Positions 27,776-35,901 of a stretch of 64,000 bases of DNA are shown here, piece after piece. The notes below the pieces were generated by a model that made no database searches, was not told the DNA's origin, and worked only from the letters and a program-made list of their open reading frames with translations. The DNA comes from Ravibacter sp964562455 (GTDB lineage: Bacteria; Bacteroidota; Bacteroidia; Cytophagales; Spirosomataceae). The DNA lies in the NCBI GenBank assembly GCA_964562455.1, contig CAZLTN010000002.1:62001-126000 (forward strand), in the 5' to 3' direction. Position 1 is the stretch's first letter; the number at the start of each line of letters is the position of its first letter. A program made the translations under genes and the position numbers.

Positions 27776-27841
27776 CCGGATATCTACTATTCAGGCCCTT
27801 CCTCTACTTTTTTTCCATTTTATCCGGCTTACCCGTAGAAT
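27776..27841. repeat. Direct repeat R2 flanking permease P1 (right copy)
   Basis: The second copy of the R1 segment. It begins 16 bases beyond the P1 dyads and precedes the small exported protein gene. Together with R1 it brackets the P1 cassette (permease, promoter and dyads) as a direct repeat. Confidence 0.8.
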
Positions 27842-27880
27842 TGTTCCGGTCAATTATTTTTCACCAAAACCAATTTTCAT

Positions 27881-28336
27881 ATGAAACGGGAAACATTCAA
27901 TCGGGCCGGTATGAAGTTGTATATACTCGCCGCTCTCTGCTTCGTTGCCTTTGGCTTTACTACCATCGCGGGACTGGACAGTTACGAGGTCTTTCTCAAC
28001 GACAAACTGATCCTGAAAAATCATGTCAACCAGCCCCTGGACCTACGGAAACTGCAATTGCAGACCGCAAGCGACCAGGATGAGCTTCGGATTCATTACA
28101 AGCACTGCACCAACAAAGGCGTAGGCACCGGCAGAAACATTACCATCAAAGATCAGAAAGGAAATATCCTGAAAAAGTGGGAATTCGCCGATGCAGGCGG
28201 CACCAGGTCTGCCATGGTGATACCCGTCAGAATATTGCGGGAGTTGGAAAACAAAAGTGACGGCAACGAGCTTAGCCTGCACTACACCGCACAGGAAAAT
28301 CCTGAAGGCGAAATGATTGCTTCTCTGAGCTTCTGA
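27881..28336 (+). CDS. Small exported protein of unknown function
   Basis: A 151-residue protein with a signal peptide (MKLYILAALCFVAFGFTTIAG from the second Met; ATG at 27911 is an alternative start). The mature part is about 115 residues of beta-rich sequence (SYEVFLNDKLILKNHVNQPL, DELRIHYKHC, GRNITIKDQKGNILKKWEF, VIPVRILREL). I do not recognise the family. It is the only plus-strand gene with normal coding sense between P1 and the glycosidase-like gene. It shares its upstream region with the R2 repeat and the P1 dyads. Confidence 0.65.
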   Translation: MKRETFNRAGMKLYILAALCFVAFGFTTIAGLDSYEVFLNDKLILKNHVNQPLDLRKLQLQTASDQDELRIHYKHCTNKGVGTGRNITIKDQKGNILKKWEFADAGGTRSAMVIPVRILRELENKSDGNELSLHYTAQENPEGEMIASLSF

Positions 28337-28351
28337 CCTGGCTATTATAAT

Positions 28352-28424
28352 TTGTGGAGACGCACGGCCGTGCGTCTCCACAACGGCCGTGCGTCTCCAC
28401 AACAGCCGTGCGCGTCTGTACAAA
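28352..28424. repeat. GC-rich palindromic repeat (GAGACGCACGGCCGTGCGTCTC family)
   Basis: A perfect 32-base palindrome (28352-28383, centre CACGG/CCGTG) is followed by one and a half more degenerate copies up to the P2 stop codon. The same unit recurs at 35779-35901 and 61781-61808. It lies between the convergent small gene and P2, where it could act as a bidirectional terminator or RNA hairpin. Confidence 0.85.
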
Positions 28425-30800
28425 TTATTCCGCCCGCAGCGCTTCCACCGGGTTTGCTCCCGACGCTCGGATGGCCTGGAAACTGACGGTAAACAGTGCG
28501 ATCAAAATTGCAATCGATCCGGCCCCTGCAAACATCCACCATTCTATCTCTATGCGGTAGACAAACCCGGACAGCCATCGCTGCACGAGGAAATACACGA
28601 TAGGGAAGGCCACGATATTGGCCAGTATAAAAATTTGAAAAAACGGCTTATTAAGCTGCAGGAATATCTGCCTGACCGAGGCACCCAGCACTTTACGAAT
28701 CATCATTTCCTTTTCCCTGACGCGGACAGAATACGCCGACATACTGAAGAATCCCATCATGGCGACGATCATAGCCAAGGCTGCAAACATGCTGACGGCA
28801 GACTCGAGCCGGGATTGCTCCCGGAACAACGCAGCATATTTTTCGTCGACAAATTCATACCGGAAGTAATCCCCGTCGAAAGTATTGATACGCGGCCATT
28901 CCTTTTCTATTGCAGCCAACGCACTATGCGTATGTCCTTCCCTGACCCTGACGAGTATCTCCGATTTAAACGGCTCGCACAGGTTTCTGACCGAATACGC
29001 CACCGGGGCCACCGCCTGATCGAACCCAAGCATCCTGGCATCGCGGACTACACCAATCAGCTCTAAATCTTTGTTACAGCAGCGGATCCGCTGACCGGTC
29101 ACCTCCCGGATATTTAACGCCTTCATGGCTACTTCGTTTATTACTACCGCATCAGATGAGTCCGCAGGAAAGCTGTCGGCAAATACCCGTCCGGCGATTA
29201 CCTGCATTCCCATTGTTTCAAAATATTCGTAGTCTACCCCGATATGATCGATATCGTACTGCACATCCCGGTACTCTGCTGTGGCGGGGGCAGGCAGTGC
29301 CCCTCCCGGAACACTCGTGGCCACAGTGGCGTATTCCACTCCCGGAATGGACTTGAGACGGTTTCTTACAGTTTCAAAAGCCCCTGGCTTTTGAGGATTG
29401 CCAAAATCGACAAGGTTTTTTATATAAACCACCTGCCCCGGATCAAAGCCTTTATCGCCGTATTGCATAAAGCCGAGTTGCTTCTTTACGACCAACATCG
29501 AAGAAAGAAAGACAATCGCTATGATAAATTGGAGTGTCAGGAGTCCATGACGTAGCCTCGTCCCCTGACGGCCGGTCTGAAAATTGCCTTTTAAAGTGCG
29601 GACCGGTCGATAACCTGACAGTACAATTGACGGGTAGATTCCCGCCGCCAGGGCAGTTCCGAATGCTGCCAATATCAGTTGCCAGGCCAGCATGACATTG
29701 CTGGGATATCCACTGAAATCGTCAGCCAGCCATTTCCGGATAGCGTTTTGCCCTAAAAAAACAAGTCCCCATGCTATGAACGCAGCAAGCAGGCATTGTA
29801 TCAGTATTTCCGTCCAGAAATGAAAAGCCAGCCGCGAACGGCTGACGCCGAATATCTTCTTAAGCCCTATTTCCTTAGCACGCGAGTTTGCCTGCGTTAC
29901 CATCAGGTTGGTATAATTAATAGCGGCGAGGAGCAGGATCACCACCGACAGGATGCCGATGACCATCGCAACGATATAGCCGGTATTGCTTCCATGTAGC
30001 GGCCGGAGGTGCAAATTCCTCAGGGGGTCAAGGTATAATGTGGTATGCTGCGAAACCCCGGGAGGAAGCTTATGCAGCCAGGCTACCTGGCGACGATAAA
30101 GTATGTTGATCTTTTGGGCGACCAGTCCGGGATCAGCTCCAGGCTTCAACTGGATAAATGTCATAACCGGCGGCATTTGCTCCGCACCGCCAAATCCTTC
30201 CGTGATATCTCGTTTTATATTTAGAAAGTCAAATGAAATAATTGATAGCCCCGGCGATTCGATGGCTATATCGTCAACCTCCATCGGCATCCCACTTGTC
30301 TTATTTCCCATCATCAGCCCTTCCTTAAAAAGGCGGTCATGGTATAGAACCTTTCCTGCCTCTGAGCCCAGAATACCCAATTTTGATTTGGCAGAAGTCT
30401 CCAACACATTTTCCCGGGTCCGGATCCTGAACATTTTCGCTACCTGAACATCGGCTCCAAGCCATTTATTAACATGGAAAACACCACGATCTGTAATAAA
30501 CGGCACTTCAAAAGGCGCCCGGTTTACCCGCCCGGCATACATTACTTCAGGGATTCCGGCTTCAATGGCGGGGGCCAGACCCGCCAATACTTCTCCCGAC
30601 CGCTTGCCTTCATACTCTGAGCCTACCAGGTAAATATCACCGTAAGCGGGGTTCCAGGCATCATAGCTGCGCTCTCTGTTAAGATAAGACCATGCCAGTA
30701 TAAACCCTGCAAAGCCTAAAGCAAGGCCGAACAGGTTGATCATCGCAGAAGTCCTGCTTTTTAGTAAATTCCGGAAAGCGATTTTAAACAGATTTCCCAT
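28425..30800 (-). CDS. P2: divergent FtsX/MacB-type permease
   Basis: A 791-residue permease with the same eight-segment, two-halved plan as the others, but it is the most divergent of the intact ones. The first coupling motif is KEIGLKKIFG. The second is KEMMIRKVLG, where the near-invariant EIGIRK has become EMMIRK. After TM1 the usual YDxFH block is replaced by YDAWNPAYGDIYLV. It ends NPVEALRAE. I chose the ATG at 30800 (MGNLFKIAFRNLL matches the common N-terminus); an ATG nine bases upstream is possible. It is the last gene of the P6-P5-P4-P3-P2 row, 29 bases after P3. Confidence 0.9.
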   Translation of the reverse strand: MGNLFKIAFRNLLKSRTSAMINLFGLALGFAGFILAWSYLNRERSYDAWNPAYGDIYLVGSEYEGKRSGEVLAGLAPAIEAGIPEVMYAGRVNRAPFEVPFITDRGVFHVNKWLGADVQVAKMFRIRTRENVLETSAKSKLGILGSEAGKVLYHDRLFKEGLMMGNKTSGMPMEVDDIAIESPGLSIISFDFLNIKRDITEGFGGAEQMPPVMTFIQLKPGADPGLVAQKINILYRRQVAWLHKLPPGVSQHTTLYLDPLRNLHLRPLHGSNTGYIVAMVIGILSVVILLLAAINYTNLMVTQANSRAKEIGLKKIFGVSRSRLAFHFWTEILIQCLLAAFIAWGLVFLGQNAIRKWLADDFSGYPSNVMLAWQLILAAFGTALAAGIYPSIVLSGYRPVRTLKGNFQTGRQGTRLRHGLLTLQFIIAIVFLSSMLVVKKQLGFMQYGDKGFDPGQVVYIKNLVDFGNPQKPGAFETVRNRLKSIPGVEYATVATSVPGGALPAPATAEYRDVQYDIDHIGVDYEYFETMGMQVIAGRVFADSFPADSSDAVVINEVAMKALNIREVTGQRIRCCNKDLELIGVVRDARMLGFDQAVAPVAYSVRNLCEPFKSEILVRVREGHTHSALAAIEKEWPRINTFDGDYFRYEFVDEKYAALFREQSRLESAVSMFAALAMIVAMMGFFSMSAYSVRVREKEMMIRKVLGASVRQIFLQLNKPFFQIFILANIVAFPIVYFLVQRWLSGFVYRIEIEWWMFAGAGSIAILIALFTVSFQAIRASGANPVEALRAE

Positions 30801-30829
30801 ATAAACCATGATCCCTTAGTTTGATAATC

Positions 30830-33253
30830 TCATTCATTCCGCAGGCTTTCCACCGGGTTTGCTGCCGACGCTCGGATGGCCTGGAAACTGACGGTAAACA
30901 GTGCGATCAACAGGGATGCCAATCCCGCAGCAGCAAAGACCCACCATTCGACATTTGTACGATAAGCAAAATCCTGCAGCCACTTATACATCACCCATCC
31001 CGCTATAGGAAATGCGATTAAACAGGCTATTAAAACAAGCTTTAAAAAATCGCGGGAAAGCATGGCAGACAACTGTGCGGCAGAAGCACCGAGCACTTTG
31101 CGGATGCCGATTTCTTTGGTACGTTGCTCTGCCGTAAATTTTGCAAGGCCGAATAACCCGAGGCAGGCAATAAAAATGGTGAGCCCGGCAAAAATGCCCA
31201 GTATCGTTCCGACTTTTTGCTCTGCATTATACGTATTATGATAACGCTCGTCTAAAAACGAGTAGTCCAGCGGGTCGTCGGCACCATAAGTCGCAAACCG
31301 TTCCTGAAGCTTTGCTATAAATCCCGGCATATCGGTTGTCGCAACTTTTATTACGAAGCTGCCCCGGTCGGGCGACAATACCATTATCAGGGGAGAGATA
31401 TGCTCATGCAGCGACCGGAAATGAAAATCTTTTACCACTCCGACTACATGATATAATTCTTTTTTGCCTTTACTGGTTCTTGAAATAGTCTGGCCTAACG
31501 GGCTTCCATGCCATATCAGGGCTTTAACGGCGGCTTCATTCAAAATGACTGCCGATGAATCCGTACCGTATTCCCGGGAAAAATTTCTTCCTTCCTTTAC
31601 CTGTATGCCGAGCGTCGGAATGTATTGCTCATCTATCTCATACCGTAATGTTTTAACGAGCTTGCCGGGTTCCTGATCAGTAAAAACAAAAAAATTGTTG
31701 TTGCCGCCGCCGTTTACCGGTAAATACCTCGAAGCGCTTATACTGATAACGGCCGGATCGCGCTGCAGCTCCCGGCTGAAAACGTCTGTTTTATTTCCCA
31801 GCGCTCCCGCATTGGAGATCACCATTATTTTATCTTTATCAAACCCTACATCCTTATGGCGTATGTAAGAAAGCTGCCTGTAAACAACCGTCGTGCTTAC
31901 TATGAGCATAATGGAGATAAAAAACTGGAATACGACCAGGGCACTTCTCAAACTGATACGTCCTTTTGCCTGTACCTGTTTTCCTTTCAGCACTGCTACA
32001 GGTTGAAAGGAAGAAAGATAAAATGCCGGGTAGCTGCCTGCAACCAGCCCTGTGAATAAAATGATACCCAACAATACGGGTACCAGCAAGGGTTTTTCTA
32101 CAAAACTGAATGCCAGATGCTGCCCGGAAAGATGGTTGAAGAGCGGTAACGACAGCTTGACGAATCCCAGCGAAAGCACCAGCGCTATGGCAGCTATGAT
32201 GGTGGATTCCACCAGGAATTGCCCTACCAGTTCTCCCTTCATGGAGCCGAGCACTTTGCGGATACCCACTTCACGCGACCGTTTGGAAGCACCTGCGGTC
32301 GACAGGTTCATAAAATTGATACAGGCGATCAGCAGCATAAATAATGCGATGGCGCCAAATATATACACATACCGGATGTCGCCCGGCGCGCTGAGATCAT
32401 AATAAAAGTCGGAATGCAAATGGACATTCGTAATTCGCTGCAAATGAAAAATAAGGCTGCTTCCGCCTTTCCTGAACTCGGCAAGCGTCTGTCCCGTGCC
32501 TTCTTTCATTTGCGGACCTATGTATTTATCCACCAACTCCGGTATTTTTGCTTCCAGCGTCTCAAAATCATTTTTATTCCTTAGTACGACGTACGTGAAA
32601 TAATCGGAGATCATCCAGTTTTGTTGCTTCGCCTCTTCAAGGCCTTCAGTAGAAGCCAGCAGCCCAAACTGAAAATGACTATTCAGAGGGATATTTTCAA
32701 TCACACCCGTTACCTTCATCGGTGCTTTGTTCTCCGTTTTAAAGCGGATCATCTTTCCCAGCGCCTCTTCTTCTCCAAAGTATTTTCGGGCGACATCTTT
32801 TGTCAATACAACCGTATTGGGCTCAGTCAGCGCGGTTTTACTGTCACCCTGTATAAAGGGCAGCGTAAATACATCAAAAAAATTAGGATCAGCATAGACC
32901 ACCCGGTCAGACCTGAACTCCCGGTTGTCGACAAGGAGCTTGGGCGTCCAGTCAAAACTCTGTAGCCGGGTAGCGTCTTCCACCTCCGGGAAATCTCTCC
33001 TCATAGCAGCAGCGACCGGCGCCATCACAACCGCTTCTTTCATTTTTTCGCCCTGTACATTTCCCTCAAAATAAACCCTTGCAATACGGTCAGCCTTTTT
33101 GTGAAACCGGTCGTAACCTAATTCATGGTTTACAAAAAGCATGATAATAAGACAGGTAGCCAGCCCTATGGAAAGACCAAAAATGTTGATGGCAGAGAAC
33201 CACTTATTGTGGGTAAGGTTCCGCCAGGCTATTTTGAAATAATTCCGGATCAT
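30830..33253 (-). CDS. P3: FtsX/MacB-type permease
   Basis: An 807-residue protein starting MIRNYFKIAWRNL. The predicted membrane segments are at about 20-42, 295-318, 350-372, 388-413, 437-458, 690-712, 748-768 and 778-798, with periplasmic domains between the first pair and between the fifth and sixth. Coupling motifs are REVGIRKVLG and KEIGIRKVLG; both are close to consensus, which makes this a good reference copy. It ends NPVESLRNE. It lies 43 bases after P4 and 29 before P2, so it is part of the five-gene row. Confidence 0.93.
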   Translation of the reverse strand: MIRNYFKIAWRNLTHNKWFSAINIFGLSIGLATCLIIMLFVNHELGYDRFHKKADRIARVYFEGNVQGEKMKEAVVMAPVAAAMRRDFPEVEDATRLQSFDWTPKLLVDNREFRSDRVVYADPNFFDVFTLPFIQGDSKTALTEPNTVVLTKDVARKYFGEEEALGKMIRFKTENKAPMKVTGVIENIPLNSHFQFGLLASTEGLEEAKQQNWMISDYFTYVVLRNKNDFETLEAKIPELVDKYIGPQMKEGTGQTLAEFRKGGSSLIFHLQRITNVHLHSDFYYDLSAPGDIRYVYIFGAIALFMLLIACINFMNLSTAGASKRSREVGIRKVLGSMKGELVGQFLVESTIIAAIALVLSLGFVKLSLPLFNHLSGQHLAFSFVEKPLLVPVLLGIILFTGLVAGSYPAFYLSSFQPVAVLKGKQVQAKGRISLRSALVVFQFFISIMLIVSTTVVYRQLSYIRHKDVGFDKDKIMVISNAGALGNKTDVFSRELQRDPAVISISASRYLPVNGGGNNNFFVFTDQEPGKLVKTLRYEIDEQYIPTLGIQVKEGRNFSREYGTDSSAVILNEAAVKALIWHGSPLGQTISRTSKGKKELYHVVGVVKDFHFRSLHEHISPLIMVLSPDRGSFVIKVATTDMPGFIAKLQERFATYGADDPLDYSFLDERYHNTYNAEQKVGTILGIFAGLTIFIACLGLFGLAKFTAEQRTKEIGIRKVLGASAAQLSAMLSRDFLKLVLIACLIAFPIAGWVMYKWLQDFAYRTNVEWWVFAAAGLASLLIALFTVSFQAIRASAANPVESLRNE

Positions 33254-33296
33254 TTTTGACTAATCTTTTGGTGATACAGGGGGGCTGAGTACATCC

Positions 33297-35744
33297 CTAC
33301 TGGGTTCGCAACGACTTCACCGGGTTGACTACCGCCGCCCTTATCGCCTGCCAGCTTACTGTCAGCAAAGCAATCAGCACAGCCGCCAATCCGGCAACAG
33401 CGAACATCCACCACTCAATGTCGATGCGATAGGCAAAGTCCTGCAGCCATTTATTCATTCCCCACCACGCGATGGGTGAAGCTACGAGCATTGCAATCAG
33501 CACCAGCCTGACAAAATCCCTGGAAAGCATCGCCGTTATGCCCGATACAGTTGCTCCGAGTACCTTTCGGATACCTATTTCTTTTGCGCGCTGCTCGGTA
33601 GTGAAAGCCGCCAGTCCGAACAAGCCCAGACAGGAGATCAGGACAGCCAATATTGAAAAGGCACTGAAAATCGTTCCCGTCCGTTGCACATTGGCATACA
33701 TATTATCGAAGCTCGTATCAAGAAATGTATACCTGATCGCCTGATTGGCAGAAAATACTCTCCACTTGGTAGAAACCGCAGTAACTGCTTCCTTTAGATC
33801 CGTCCCGCTTATCTTGACGGCCATCATCGTGGGACTCTCACCCAAAACCATGCAAAGGCCGGCTACCTCGTCCTTCATAGACTCGAAATTGAAATCTTCG
33901 ACCACTCCGATGACCCGCATTTTCCTTTCACCAGTTGTGATTTGGGCGCCAACCGGATTATCCAGCCGGAGCGATTTCGCCAAAGTATGGTTGATAATAG
34001 CTCCCTCCGAGTCTGTTGCCAGTCCTTTACTGAAATTCCGGCCCTCACGGATCTGGATCCCCAATGTTGGAATATAATCTTCATCAATTTGCCACATTTG
34101 CCCGGGCACGGACGCTTCCTCAGTGACCCTGCCATCCTGCCAGAATGGGTTGCCATTCCTTTTCACGCCCTCAATAGTTACCGGCAGGTAATCGCTGACC
34201 GTCACATGCTGTACACCGGCAATACCACTGAGCGCTTCTTTCAAAGCCTGTACCTGTCCGCCCAGCGTATGCGTCCCCTGTATGATCATCACCTGGTCTT
34301 TATCAAATCCGATCTTCCTGTTTAGCATAAAATGCATCTGGCTGTCGATAATAAGCGTACCGACGATAAGAATGATAGAAGTGGTGAATTGAAATATTAC
34401 GAGGCCATTTCGCAGAACAGGATTCCTGGCCCCCTGGCTCAGTTGCCCTTTAAGCACCCTTGCAGGGCGAAATCCTGACAAGTAAACTGCCGGATAAAGT
34501 CCCGCGACCACTCCGATCCCCATCGCTGATATCAGTATGCCAGGCAATAACCAGATATTTTTCCAGGGGAATACCAGTTGTTTGCCCGACAGCTGGTTAA
34601 ACAGCGGCAAAAACAACCAGGCCAATATCACTCCCAGAAAGATGGATAACATACTGTACACCATCGTTTCGGTCAGAAATTGTGCTACAAGCCCGCTGCG
34701 ATGCGAACCCACTACTTTCCGGAGTCCGACTTCCCTTGCCCGCGCGGCAGATCTGGCGGTAGACAAGTTGACAAAGTTGATACAGGCTATCAGGAGTATA
34801 AAACCCGCAATACCCCCGAAAAGCCACACAAAACGAATGTCTCCTTTAGGGTTCGCTTCGTTATAATCCCGCAAATCCCCCGAATGCAGATGAATGTCTG
34901 AAACAGGCTGAAGCGTCAGCCTGGCCGTGTTAATACGCTCGGGAACCTGGCGTCCCGCTGCCTTTATTGCAGGAATCCAATAATTATCCAAAACATTTCT
35001 GGTCATCTTGCCGGTCAGCCGATCCAGGTCTGTGCCGGTCCTGACTTTGAAGTAAGTGATGTAATTGCTGGCCATCCAGTTGGTCTGCTCACCGGGGTAG
35101 AAGGAGATACCGGATAAAGTGATGAAAATATCATATCCATATAAATGAGAATTGGCGGGGATGTCTTCCAATACTCCCTTTACGGTAAAAGGTTTGCTTT
35201 TATCGTTGTTCAGGTAAATCACCTCGCCAGGCATAACGCCTCCCGGGAAGTATTTTTTTGCCTTTGAAGCTGTGAGAACCGCCGTGTTGGGTTCGGTAAG
35301 CGCATGCTCCCGGTCGCCATGAGCCATCGGAAGCTGCAACATATCAAGCAGCCCCTGATCGATATATACTACGCCGTCTTCATGCATGCTTTCCGGGCGA
35401 CGCTCTGTGGAGACCTGGTTGCTCCCTGCGCCGAAAAGCGGATTGGGAAGGAGACGGCCGGCTTCTATAATTTCCGGGAAATCAGCTTTCAGCGCCCCGG
35501 CCATCGGTGCCTGGAAGCTCACCCCCTTCACGATATTGCCTTGTTCATCATTAAATTGCCCTACCGCACGGAATAGCTGCCCTCTCTCCGGATAAGACTT
35601 GTCATAGCTGGTCTCATGGACTATGTACAGTCCTATTAACAGACAGGCAGCAATACTGAATGCAAATCCTCCGATTTTAATGCAGGAGTAGAATTTGTGC
35701 TTTACGAAATTACGCCAGGAGATTTTCAAATAGTTTGTGAACAT
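33297..35744 (-). CDS. P4: FtsX/MacB-type permease, close paralogue of P7
   Basis: An 815-residue permease starting MFTNYLKISWRNF. The frame is open for 47 more codons upstream, but these translate the 19-base repeat array (RASPQQPC units), so the ATG at 35744 is the start. Coupling motifs are REVGLRKVVG and KEIGIRKVLG. The end, NPVKSLRTQ, has Gln where the others have Glu or Asp. It is much closer to P7 than to other copies: both share HETSYDKSYP, NPLFGAGSNQVST/SPLFGAGSNQVST and LNNDKSKP, and by eye they are about 70% identical. This points to a later duplication of this lineage. Confidence 0.93.
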   Translation of the reverse strand: MFTNYLKISWRNFVKHKFYSCIKIGGFAFSIAACLLIGLYIVHETSYDKSYPERGQLFRAVGQFNDEQGNIVKGVSFQAPMAGALKADFPEIIEAGRLLPNPLFGAGSNQVSTERRPESMHEDGVVYIDQGLLDMLQLPMAHGDREHALTEPNTAVLTASKAKKYFPGGVMPGEVIYLNNDKSKPFTVKGVLEDIPANSHLYGYDIFITLSGISFYPGEQTNWMASNYITYFKVRTGTDLDRLTGKMTRNVLDNYWIPAIKAAGRQVPERINTARLTLQPVSDIHLHSGDLRDYNEANPKGDIRFVWLFGGIAGFILLIACINFVNLSTARSAARAREVGLRKVVGSHRSGLVAQFLTETMVYSMLSIFLGVILAWLFLPLFNQLSGKQLVFPWKNIWLLPGILISAMGIGVVAGLYPAVYLSGFRPARVLKGQLSQGARNPVLRNGLVIFQFTTSIILIVGTLIIDSQMHFMLNRKIGFDKDQVMIIQGTHTLGGQVQALKEALSGIAGVQHVTVSDYLPVTIEGVKRNGNPFWQDGRVTEEASVPGQMWQIDEDYIPTLGIQIREGRNFSKGLATDSEGAIINHTLAKSLRLDNPVGAQITTGERKMRVIGVVEDFNFESMKDEVAGLCMVLGESPTMMAVKISGTDLKEAVTAVSTKWRVFSANQAIRYTFLDTSFDNMYANVQRTGTIFSAFSILAVLISCLGLFGLAAFTTEQRAKEIGIRKVLGATVSGITAMLSRDFVRLVLIAMLVASPIAWWGMNKWLQDFAYRIDIEWWMFAVAGLAAVLIALLTVSWQAIRAAVVNPVKSLRTQ

Positions 35745-35778
35745 TGTCTGATCTGTTTTTGGTTGTTCCGCAGTAATT

Positions 35779-35901
35779 GTAGGGGCGCACGGCTGTTGTG
35801 GAGACGCACGGCTGTTGTGGAGACGCACGGCCGTTGTGGTGACGCACGGCTGTTGTGGTGACGCACGGCTGTTGTGGTGACGCACGGCCGTGCGTCTCTA
35901 C
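35779..35901. repeat. Six 19-base direct repeats ending in a palindrome, between P5 and P4
   Basis: Units of GTGG(A/T)GACGCACGGCTGTT follow one another without spacers; the first is degenerate and the last closes into the palindrome CGCACGGCCGTGCG. The final GTCTCTAC overlaps the P5 stop codon (35898-35900). It is the same family as the elements at 28352 and 61781. There are no unique spacers, so it is not a CRISPR array. Confidence 0.85.

Noticed and set aside
28389..29066. A 225-codon plus-strand frame inside P2
   Set aside because: It overlaps the repeat and the P2 coding region; its composition (His/Arg-rich) is that of a shadow frame.
35745..35885. N-terminal extension of the P4 frame (47 codons with RASPQQPC units)
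   Set aside because: It is a translation of the 19-base repeat array; the conserved permease N-terminus begins at 35744.
35779..35901. Possible CRISPR array
   Set aside because: The 19-base units follow each other without unique spacers, and no cas genes are present.
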